From positions 8,515 through 72,514 of the forward strand of contig NZ_BAABFL010000477.1 of the NCBI RefSeq assembly GCF_039540975.1: a DNA stretch of 64,000 nt. Reading direction: 5' to 3'. How positions within the stretch are numbered: the first letter of the stretch is position 1; each line of letters starts with the position of its first letter. This DNA comes from Kistimonas scapharcae (GTDB taxonomy: Bacteria; Pseudomonadota; Gammaproteobacteria; Pseudomonadales; Endozoicomonadaceae). Below, one piece after another: positions 33,812-43,700 of this stretch. The translations under genes were made by a program, and so were the position numbers. The notes under the pieces are model-generated. The model made no database searches and had not been told where the DNA came from. It was given only the letters and a program-made list of their open reading frames with translations.

Positions 33812-35263
33812 ATGGAGCCCTTCAGTGCCGTCCTGATGGGGGCGGGTGCCCTTTCCAGTTTTTTCGGTTCCAGCGATGCCGCCAGGCAGGCCGAGAACCA
33901 GATGGCCATGCAGGCGGACGCACTGGCGCTCCAGCGTCGTCAATCCGAACTGGCGAGTTCGCTGGCCGTACAAGAGCTGGAGTACCAGCGCTGGCTTAAC
34001 GACATCCAGCTCGGGCAGAACCAGTTCAACCAGCAGCAAGCCCTCAACGCCTTTGATTATTACCGGCAGCTCCAGGCATCGGATCGCAGCCAACAGCAGG
34101 CCGAGCAGGATTACTTTCGCGACCGCCAGACCCATTACGACCAGCTCGCCGCCAACCAGCGGGCATTCGACATTGAGCAGTTGCTCCAGAACCAGCAGCT
34201 CACCGCCGACCAGCGCCAGTATGCCATTGACCAGTTCGACTGGGCCAAGGGTATCGCTGCCGGGGAGCGCCAGACCGATCTCGACAACTACAACGCCGCG
34301 CTCCAGCAGTTGCTCGACGAGCGTAACTACGACATCCAGCGCCAGACCCTTCTCGACAGTCAGGCCCAGGGCGAGCGTCAGTTCATGCTCGACGAACGCT
34401 CGCGCATCCAGGGACTCACCGACGACCTGGCCACGGAACTCGACGCCCTGCGCACCCGGCTCGGAGCCTTGCCGACGGCCAACCGTTATACCGAGGCGGA
34501 CGTCGAGAGCGAGGCCCAGGATCGCTGGGCTACCTACCAGGCCAACGTGGACCGCGCCGCCGACCGGATCGGCTCGATCAACGAAGCGGCCATGATCTCA
34601 GGCGGCATCGACGCCAGCACTACCGGAGCCACCCGTCGCGCCGAAGTGGCCTCGCGCATGGCGGACGAATACAACAACGCCTATGTTCGCGCCTACGATG
34701 ATGCGGCCAAGTACATCGGCGGGTTACAACAGATCGAGAATACCGGCGTGCAGCAGGCGATCCAGGAGCGCATGGCCAGCGTCGACGAAATCATCAAGGC
34801 CAACGGCACGGTTCTCAACTACAACATGAACCTGCCCAATGCGCCGAGCGCCATGTCGCCCACGATCAATACAACGTCCGCCGCCTACGACCGCAATATC
34901 CAGTCGGCCTTGACTGGCGCACCGGTCAACATCGGCTCGGGCGTCTATACCCAGCCGGTCAGCCAGGGTTATGCCAGCCAGATCAACATCCCCAGCGCCG
35001 CTGGCTTCCAGTATTCAGGGGATGGCACGGCCAGCACGCAAATACCCGGCACCCAGCTCGGCGCACTGATCAACGCCGCCACCAATTCAACCAACGCCTT
35101 CGTCAACAACTCCGGCAACCTGGCCAACACCTACACGAACATGGCCAACAACCAGGCCAGCCAGCTCGGCAGCATCCTGGCCGACTTCACCCGGCAGGGT
35201 ATGAACGGCCAGCCCAGCATGGCCAGCCAGAGCCGGGACTGGATGAGCAACGCATGGAGCTAA
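33812..35263 (+). CDS. Internal virion protein (483 aa), T7 gp14-like in layout
   Basis: The N-terminus (MEPFSAVLMGAGALSSFFG) is short and hydrophobic/glycine-rich, followed by about 200 residues of Gln-rich helix (QRRQSELASSLAVQELEYQR). After that comes AAMISGGIDASTTGATRRAEVASRM and a Ser/Asn/Thr-rich C-terminus. This order (hydrophobic start, coiled coil, polar tail) is typical of the smaller internal core proteins that insert into the host membrane during ejection. TAAGGAGGACTT gives a strong ribosome site. Confidence 0.65.
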   Translation: MEPFSAVLMGAGALSSFFGSSDAARQAENQMAMQADALALQRRQSELASSLAVQELEYQRWLNDIQLGQNQFNQQQALNAFDYYRQLQASDRSQQQAEQDYFRDRQTHYDQLAANQRAFDIEQLLQNQQLTADQRQYAIDQFDWAKGIAAGERQTDLDNYNAALQQLLDERNYDIQRQTLLDSQAQGERQFMLDERSRIQGLTDDLATELDALRTRLGALPTANRYTEADVESEAQDRWATYQANVDRAADRIGSINEAAMISGGIDASTTGATRRAEVASRMADEYNNAYVRAYDDAAKYIGGLQQIENTGVQQAIQERMASVDEIIKANGTVLNYNMNLPNAPSAMSPTINTTSAAYDRNIQSALTGAPVNIGSGVYTQPVSQGYASQINIPSAAGFQYSGDGTASTQIPGTQLGALINAATNSTNAFVNNSGNLANTYTNMANNQASQLGSILADFTRQGMNGQPSMASQSRDWMSNAWS

Positions 35264-35272
35264 GGAGGGATC

Positions 35273-37024
35273 ATGCTTAACATCCCATGGGGTAACGTCT
35301 ACGGCGGCTACCGCGACCGCAATGAGCAGGTCGAGGACCGGCGCAATGTCCAGCGCAAGGCCAACATCGACAGCATGGCTGCCATGCAGCAGATCATCGC
35401 CCAGTCACCGGGGATCACCCCGGAACAGGCGGCAGGTCTCTACCGGCAGATGAACCCCGGAGCGCCGAGCGACTGGATCGCCGATTACGTCAACCGGCAG
35501 AACCAGGAATACACGCACAAACAGCAGTTGCAGCAACGGCAGGAACAGCGCCAGGTCCGCACCTCCCGCCTCGCCAACATGCAGGCGATGCAGCAGTTGA
35601 TCGCCAACTCGCCGGGCATGACCCCGGAACAGGGCATCGAACTCTGGAAAAAGATGGACCCCAACGCACCGGGAGAGTGGGTCGCCAACTTCATCGAGCG
35701 CCAGAACCAGCAACACGCCGTCAAGCAGCAGCAAAACCAGCTCGCAATGCGCTCCCAGGAGATGCAGTTCATGGGCCAGGTGGACGCCATGCGTGACAAC
35801 CTCATCATGCAGCTCGGCAATGACGCCTCTCCCCAACAGCTCGGGCAAGCCCTGGTCGGCCAGCTCGGGCAGGGATCGGAACAATACGTACAACGCTCCC
35901 TGTCTGGCGTGCAGAACCTCGGCCAGCATCGCCAAACCCTGATGACCAAAGCCCTCGGAAGCCAGATGGATACCATCAAAAGCCTTCCGGTCGCTGCCCG
36001 TGGTGATTACCTGCGCCAACAATTCCCCGGCTTCGGCGATGAACTCGCCATGCAGTACGAGAACGACGCCCGTTACGAGATCCTCAAGGGGCTGGGTGAA
36101 CGGCCCGAGGTATTCAGCCAGCTCAGTGATGACGAACTCCTGGCGAGGGCCAACAGGGAGCGTGAGCGACAGGGGTTGGCCGATGAATTTAGCATCGACG
36201 AGATCAACCAGACCCTCGGCAGCCCGGCCTACCGTGACGCCGCCTACAAGCAGCAAAAACGCATGTATGACAAGGGGATGCTTGAGCGCGAGGAAAGGGC
36301 GGCTGACCGGTTCGCGGAAAGGAAAGGGATGCAGTCGGAGCGGATCAAGCTGAACGCGCAGGCTGTCCTCGAAAAAGATTCCAACCCTGCCGCCGCCGCA
36401 CTCGGTATCAGCCGGAAATACCTGCTTGACGATGACACCATCGACTTCGTGATTACCTACCTCAAGGACAACGAAGAAGCCCTTGAGGAGATGATGCCTT
36501 CGGCCATCGAGAGCATGGTGATTTCCGCCGCCATGCAGTCGGGGTATTCGTCCGGCTTTACGGATGAGCAGGGCTTCGTGAACCAACAGATGTCGAGGTA
36601 CAGCCAGGGAGCGCGGCCACCGCTTCCCTCCTTTGAAGGCCGGTTCAAGGAATATGACAAGGATATCGCGTCGGTTTTCACCCCGGATGTGATGATCAAA
36701 GCCTTCACGGATGACAGGCGGCACATCGTTGAAGGTGCCTACGATCCGGCCATTGCGTCGGATGTCGCCAGGGTCAGGGACATCGTCGAGGCTGACTTCG
36801 AGCAACAGAAGCAGGCATTCATCCAGCGCATAGACCAGCACATCAGCGAAGTGGAGGCGGCCATCGACAACCCCCGCTACTTCGGCATGTACGGCAACGA
36901 AAAAGACCGGCTCAGTGACACCCTCTCCCGCCTCTACCGGCAGAAAGAGATACTGCGCCAGACACCGGCACCGGATTACGAGATCAGCAGCACGCTGATC
37001 AAAGACCCGACCGGTTACAGATAA
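35273..37024 (+). CDS. Internal virion protein with tandem repeats (583 aa)
   Basis: The first 160 residues hold two tandem copies of a unit of about 63 residues: MQQIIAQSPGITPEQ...DWIADYVNRQNQ and MQQLIANSPGMTPEQ...EWVANFIERQNQ. Each is followed by a Gln-rich helix. The remaining 420 residues are mostly helical and charged with no enzyme motif. Strong ribosome site (AAGGAGGGATC). It sits between the 483-aa protein and the giant ejection protein, so it is probably packed in the head and ejected with them. Confidence 0.65.
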   Translation: MLNIPWGNVYGGYRDRNEQVEDRRNVQRKANIDSMAAMQQIIAQSPGITPEQAAGLYRQMNPGAPSDWIADYVNRQNQEYTHKQQLQQRQEQRQVRTSRLANMQAMQQLIANSPGMTPEQGIELWKKMDPNAPGEWVANFIERQNQQHAVKQQQNQLAMRSQEMQFMGQVDAMRDNLIMQLGNDASPQQLGQALVGQLGQGSEQYVQRSLSGVQNLGQHRQTLMTKALGSQMDTIKSLPVAARGDYLRQQFPGFGDELAMQYENDARYEILKGLGERPEVFSQLSDDELLARANRERERQGLADEFSIDEINQTLGSPAYRDAAYKQQKRMYDKGMLEREERAADRFAERKGMQSERIKLNAQAVLEKDSNPAAAALGISRKYLLDDDTIDFVITYLKDNEEALEEMMPSAIESMVISAAMQSGYSSGFTDEQGFVNQQMSRYSQGARPPLPSFEGRFKEYDKDIASVFTPDVMIKAFTDDRRHIVEGAYDPAIASDVARVRDIVEADFEQQKQAFIQRIDQHISEVEAAIDNPRYFGMYGNEKDRLSDTLSRLYRQKEILRQTPAPDYEISSTLIKDPTGYR

Positions 37025-37209
37025 AGGGTTATACCTTTGTCGTATTTAAGATTATGGTGATCAGTTATATGATTATTGCTGCTTTGACAAACACGTTGGA
37101 TGAATACATTGATTTAATATTTTTTCTTATTTTTCAAAAATGCGTTAATTATTTTTTATAACGTAGTTTCGCATGCAAAGACGCAATACTCATACAGGGA
37201 GGTAATACC
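37025..37209 (+). promoter_or_regulatory. AT-rich upstream region of the inserted moron gene
   Basis: A 185-bp AT-rich stretch unlike the flanking phage DNA. It has TTGACA at 37084-37089 with a poor -10 (TACATT or CATTGA region) and AGGGAGG just before the ATG at 37210. It may carry an own promoter for the moron. Confidence 0.4.
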
Positions 37210-37593
37210 ATGTTTTTATCGTGTGTAAAAAGAAACAATAGCATTAGTGACAGTGGTTATTCGACAGGTTCCAGTGATTCGATAAAATCAGAAGGTTCAA
37301 CCGGAAGCCGGGGAGTTGTCGAGCATAGAGGAAACGCATCCATTCCTAACAACCCTGCTTATGCGGACAATGCTGAGCTTGTTGCCCGTCATATTCGCGT
37401 CAGCGAAGGAGTGCAATCACTCATTGAGGAAAATCTTCGTCTGCGACAACAGCATCCTGAAATAACCGCAAAACTTGACGAGGAGAAAAGCAATAAGCGA
37501 AAGTTTTTTGAAGCTCCCAAAGAAGTTCGGCCAGAACCTGAAGTGCATTTTTTTCATGATCGCTATGGAAGATTGATGGTACGGACTGGTTGA
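37210..37593 (+). CDS. Moron: Ser-rich hypothetical protein (127 aa)
   Basis: A 127-residue protein with an N-terminal Ser/Gly/Asn-rich low-complexity region (SISDSGYSTGSSDSIKSEGS), then a helical segment (LVARHIRVSEGVQSLIEENLRLRQQ) and a charged tail. The coding DNA is AT-rich, and the codon use is host- or foreign-like. It stands between two GC-rich virion genes with gaps of 185 and 174 bp on each side. It has an excellent ribosome site. This is the classic form of a moron, expressed in the prophage state. No family is recognised; a host-interaction role is only suggested by its composition. Confidence 0.6.
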   Translation: MFLSCVKRNNSISDSGYSTGSSDSIKSEGSTGSRGVVEHRGNASIPNNPAYADNAELVARHIRVSEGVQSLIEENLRLRQQHPEITAKLDEEKSNKRKFFEAPKEVRPEPEVHFFHDRYGRLMVRTG

Positions 37594-37698
37594 ATAATAG
37601 CTGTCACATTTTCTATCCAATAACAGTAGATCAAACTGAAAGGCTGTTCTGATCGAGGGTAGAAAGAGCGATTGGTATTATATTGAGTAGTTTTATAA

Positions 37699-37706
37699 GG
37701 ACGACA
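37699..37706 (+). promoter_or_regulatory. GGACGACA leader motif, copy 6
   Basis: Context TTTTATAAGGACGACACGC, 69 bp before the giant gene and right at the point where the AT-rich moron insert ends. It probably belongs to the original leader of the giant gene. Confidence 0.5.
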
Positions 37707-37767
37707 CGCTCCAGGCTCCTTCCTAAGATTGTCGTAACAATCTGGAAAGGAAACTGGAGCACCTTTC

Positions 37768-40700
37768 GTGACGGACATCAACGACCTTCGCCTCGGTCCC
37801 AGGGGCGGCGACCTCTCTTCTTCGGACTACACCCAGAACCTCGACGTCAGCAACGTCTTCCGCGACTCACGCTTCCTCGACGATGTGCGTAATTTCTACC
37901 GCGAGGAAAAAGGCGAGGAGTTCACCAGTGACCAGGACATGCTCAAGCGCTGGTACGAGGATCGCTTATGGGCCGAGACCAACACCGTCTCCGCCGCCCG
38001 CAACTGGTACGCCGCCGAGACTGCCTCCAAGGATCAACGCGCCCGTCGCCGCAGGCTCCAGACCGTCTATAACCGGATGCCGAGCTTCTGGGAAGAAGGA
38101 GGGGCCATCGACCGGTTCGGTGCAGGCCATGTGTTCGGCGAGGCGGCGCTCTCCATGCTGGCCGATCCGGTCAACCTGCTCGGTGGCACTGCCGCCGTCA
38201 AGGCCGGAGGTCTCGCCACCGCAAAAGGGATGTCGAAGGGAGCCGCCACATGGGCAGCCGTGAAGGCCGGTGCCAAACAGGAAGCCCTGGTCAACGCCGG
38301 AATCTCTGGCGGCGTCGACGCCATGATCCAGAAGCGGGACCAGGAACTCGGGCTGCAAGACGAGTTCTCCTATGGCCAGCTTGCCGGTGCGGCGACCATC
38401 GGTGGCGGAGCCGGTGGCATTATGGGTGCCCTCATGGGTGCCGTGGCCTCGCGCACCGGTATCCAGATCGGTGAGGAGGCTGCAAAAAAACTGGTGGACG
38501 CGGGCTACACCCCCAAGCAGATCGAGGAGATGCCGGACAGCACCCTCAAGGAACTGATCTCATTCCGGCCCAGGGTGAAGGAGGTGGCGTGGGACAGGAT
38601 CACGGACGGTGAGGCCAGCGCCGCCGAGCGTGACATCGACAGTATCAATGCCCAGCTCAACGACGAGATCCCCGACGAGCCGGATGTTCTGCCGCACCGG
38701 ATGGAACTGGAAAACCAGTACGCCGCACTGCGCGAAGAGTACCGCAAAGCCCTGGCCAACGGTGACGAGGAGATGGCCAGCGAACTGATGCTGCGCCAGC
38801 GTGCCCAGGTCTCGCTGATCACCGAGCGCAAGAACCTCGATAATCTTAGCGACCAGTTAAAAACATCCAGCGATAAGGGCGACAATGAGAACGTAAAGAA
38901 AATTCTCACCGCTCAGGATGAAGCGATTGCCCGCGCTACCAAATACAAGCAGCACATCGACAACGAAAACTGGAGCTTCTTCAAACCCGAGAAAGAAGAA
39001 GCCAAAAACAAAACAACCAAAGCGGAAACCACAACAGAACAACCCGCAACGGACACAGCGCCAAAGGCCGACGCCGACGGCGAACCGAACGTGTCACCGG
39101 AGCCGGACCCGGAACCCACCCCCTCCTCAACCGACGATCCGGCTCCGGTCGACACGACCAAACCAGAAGTAAAAACCCAGTCTGCACCCAAGGCCGACAT
39201 CAAGAAGGATGCCGGGGGTGGTACCTCGCCTTACCCGAAATGGGTCGATGACGACATCATCCGTATGCTGGGCGATGAGTTATCTGTCACTCCAGAACAG
39301 ATCGCCAAGAGCAAACAACCTGGCCGGTTAATGTCCCGCCTGATGAAGAAGCGGGGCATCACGCCACCCAAGGGTACCGCCGCCGAAGACCTGGCCAAAG
39401 CCGCCAAGCTCCCGAAGGACGTCCTCGACCAGTGGCGGGAAGTCTACGAAGGCATGGAGCTGGAACGGGCTTTCGACCTGGCGGGCATGAAAGGCAGCAA
39501 GGAACAGAAAGCCCTCCGTCGCGCCGCCTATCGGGAAATCTACGAGAACAGGGGACTCGGCGACTGGGCCGACGAACTGGTCATCATCTCCCGCTGGCCA
39601 GATATGCCACAAGGGCCGGGCAAGAACCCGGTCCGGGTCAAGACCAAAGGCCGTGGCAAGCTCAACCCCGACGAGCCGATCTACAGGAAAAGCGCGACCG
39701 AGTACCACGACCAGCACCAGCGCGAACTCGATAACCCCCGCAATGCCCAGGGCATCATCAAGCCCGGCAAAAAACTCGGCGGTGAGGTCAACGGCGAAGG
39801 CTACGTCGTCACCCGTGACACTGCCGGTACCGACGAACCCACACTGCGCCTCGAAGAGATTCGCATCGCTGGCCAGCACGCCATCAAGACCGGCAGCATT
39901 GCCAACGGTTCACGCTTTAAAGAGGGCCGGTTTGAAGAAGAGTTCTTCTCAGCCATCCCGAAGAAGCCGGTCAAACTCGGCACCAAAACACTCAAGGAAA
40001 CCAAAGACGGTCGCAAGGTCTTCACCGATGAATGGTCGAAGCGTGGCGAGCGGGTTTATTACGATCCCACCACCGACAAGGTTTACGCCACCATCGGCGA
40101 TGCCCGTAGCGCCCGCCGTGGCGGGGTGAGCCATGAGACCCCGATCTATAACAAGGGCGAGCAGTCCAGCGCACCCAAGCAAGAAGCCGGACCCAGCCAG
40201 GAATCCCTCGATCAGCTTGTCGAGGAATGGAAGCAAGAGAAGTCCCAGGTCCGCCGTGGCAATCTCAGCGAAGACGAGTTCGACGATCTCTGGGGCAGGA
40301 ACAACCGGGGCAAGACCTTTGATTACGAGGCTTACGCCGCCCGCCAAAAGAAACTGAGCGGCAAGTTCGACGAGCCTGAACCGGTTTCTGAAAGCGTTTC
40401 AGCCACCAAAAGCGACGCCGACCTTATGGTCGATGCCGCGAAAGCGTTTGCCGCAGGAGACAAGGATGCGATTGCCCGCGCCGTTCGTGACATTGAAAGC
40501 CGCAAGCTCCAGCAGACCGCATCGCAAGCCGCTGAAGACAAAGCCCGCACCGCGAAGGCGATCACCAAAACCGGCAACCAGGCCGGTTACGATGTACCAC
40601 CTGGCCGTCGCCTGGCTATCCGTCCTCGTAGCGGTAAGCCTGACACCATCGCTTTCCAGGCACGAGTTCTCAGCGATAAACAACTCAACGATCCTGACGG

Positions 40701-43700
40701 CGTCAAAGCCCTCCTCGGCAAAGGGAAGGCGGAAGAGTTCGAGATAGGTCACGTCGAAGAAGGTTCACGTTCTTTCAGTAAGCGGGCAGGCAATACCTTC
40801 GAGCCGCTGAACTCTGAAAAGACCAAGGCCATGCGCAACAAGGCGCAGGCCGAGAAGGCATCACGGCCCGAAGCAATTAACAGGGAGCCGATGAGCCGCC
40901 GTGAGTCTGTCAATCAATCCATCCGTATCGACACGCTCACCCAGAAGGAAATCGACGCTCTTGATTACGGCGGGATGCCCATAGCCGGGCATAACCAATT
41001 CAGCATAAGCAGCCTTGATGTGCTGATCACCTCACTGGAGCCAGCGCAAGGTCTCACCCGGCGAAGCCAGATCACGGAGCACATCGAACACCTGCGAACC
41101 CTGTACGATTTACTGAATCGTCATGCACCGAACGGGATCATGAAGGATGTGGGCAACCGCGCCGACATTGAAAAGAATATCGACAAGATATTCAGGGAAT
41201 ACTCCGACAAAGAAAAAGACCTGGCTTACCAGCTCCTTAACAGGATCGAGAAAGCCCACGGGGTTCTGCCCGATATCAGGCCGGGCGAGAACCGCCTGGA
41301 ACCGTTCGACAACACGGTCAATGTCGATCCCTTTAACGATGATCTGAATTACGCCCCACAAATGAACGTCCTCTTTCACGAGGTCGGGCACTGGGCTTAT
41401 CTCAACCTGCTGACCTCTGCCGATAAGCTGGAGTTCTGGAATGTCATGTCCAGAATGTACGACAACAACGGCACCATCGACATCAATAAAATGGTCGACA
41501 TGATCCCGGCAGGTGACGCCATCAGAAAAGGAGTCTTCGGCAATGACACGGTCAAGACAAACGACTTCCTGAACAGAGCCACAAGCCCCCAGGAAATATT
41601 CGCCCAGCAGTTTGATATGTGGGTCAACCGCAAGCTGGCCGACGTATCCCCCGAGAACGAGAAAATCCTCAAGCAACTCTGGTCGAAGATCACCAATTAC
41701 ATCAAGGCTATCTTCGATCGCTACTGGCGCAAGCAGCCGATCGACCCGAATCTTGAACCGATCTTTGCCAAGATTCTCCCGGACGACGCCGACATCAAGG
41801 CTCGCTCTGGCGGTCCGGTTCACGAGTTAAGCAAGGCACCCGATCCGACCACGGTGATCGGCGCACATATCCACAAGACTCTGACCCGTCTCGACGAGGC
41901 GGAACTGGCGGCGCAAGACCTGATCGCCATGGCCGAGACCGGCAACATCCACCCCGAGGCGGGGATGGATCTCGCCACCACACTATTCAGCCTCCAGCGC
42001 TTCGGTCCGATCAAGTCTGCCAGACTCACGCCGGTTGTACGCCGAGCCAGTAACCAACTCTTTTATGCCCTCAAGGGTGAAGGCAGTCTCAGCGAACATA
42101 TCACCGTCAGCGCAAAAGAGACTGACGATGAGGCCATGTCCCGACTGCACGAGTCCGGCCTGCTTTCCTTCGACGATGACGGTAAAGCCTCACTCAATGG
42201 TTCGATCATTAATTTCGGCGACGCCAATCCCGATGACATCCGTACTCTCATGTACGAGGGTCGGGGCGATGCACCACCAATCCTGGAAGTGATCGACCGT
42301 GTCAGGAAAGCATTACAGAACAGCTACCGTGAAGCCGAAGATATCCGCCTGGCCGACGACCTGAACACCAGGAAGCGCTGGAAAGATTACGGCAACCGCA
42401 TCGACGCCACACCGGAAGAGAAAGCGGCCAGGAAGCAGGCGAAGGCCGAGGACGCCGAGAAAAAGAAATCCCGGCGCAAGACCATGAGCGCCAATCGCAA
42501 GATCAACAACGCCCTGGCTGAAGTGAAAGATGTGCCCAAGCCCAAGCGTCAGCGCGGCGGTCGCACCCTCGGCAAGATCAAGTCCGCCATCAAGATCGAG
42601 AGCAAAGAAGAACTCGAAGAACTGGTGCTGAAGTGGGAGGGTACCGAGCTGGCCGACGGCGTTGCCCTGGAACTCCTGAAGAAGATCAAGGCCAGCCCGC
42701 TCCGTCCCGAGAAGTACCGCAAGGTCAGGAAAGAAGTGCGCCAAGGCCGCATCGACGCCCTGGCTGAACTGTTCAATCAGGCGATCAAGGATGCCGACTC
42801 CGGCCTGATCGACGAAATACTCTGGACGATGCAGTACCGGGCAGGCAAGAACGACCCGGACTTCGACGTTAAACTCCTGCCGTCCGAGTGGCCGGTACTC
42901 CGGGCTGTCGAGCGGGATATCCAGTGGAACACCGGCCATCCCTGGGATGACGGTGTACCCCCTGAAGCGCCGATGTCGATCCGCACCCTGGCCAGCTACA
43001 TCACCCACCGCAACCCCGAGCTACAGGATGTCGCCCGTACCCTGGCTACCCGTGCCATGAGCCTGATCGGCAAGGACAGCCCCGACCTGGGCGATATCTA
43101 CCGCCTGACCGGTAAGCCAATCAACCCTGTCAAACAGGGAGCGATCATGGACTTCACCGACGAAGGTTTCAAAACCCTGCGCTCGGATCTCCGTCGTCTC
43201 TCGAACGGCCTGACCAAAGCCGGGACGTCGAGCGAGGATGTCACGAGATCCCTCGCACGCCTGGCGATGCGAGCAGCCCTCGACGATTCCGCCCGGTACC
43301 GCGTCGACGATTTTTCGAGCGAGAAATTCCTCGACGCCGTCCTCGATCACCTGGGCGAAAAAAAATCCCTCGACACGCTGTTCGACACGGGCGACGACCA
43401 GCTCGACAGTTTCCTCGTCAGCCAGGTCGAGAAGATCCGGGAGGCTGCCGCCTATCTCTCCAACGGCCTGATTGGCCGCGACGATATCAAGCGCCAGTTC
43501 CGCCCGCTCACGCTGTACGGGGATATGTTTGCCCGATCCGGCAGTGACCGCGCCCGGTACGACGAGACACCTGACGTCACGCTGGATGACTGGAACCTGA
43601 ACGGCGGCATCATGGAGAGCATTCTCGACAAGGATGGCCCGCTCCAGCCCCTTAACTTCCCGTCCATCGGCGACGCCCTGGAAAAAGCAGGCGCACCCAA

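Noticed and set aside
35405..36841. Leftward 478-aa frame opposite an internal virion gene
   Set aside because: It shows Leu/Val/His-rich low-information sequence typical of antisense frames in GC-rich DNA and has no ribosome site.
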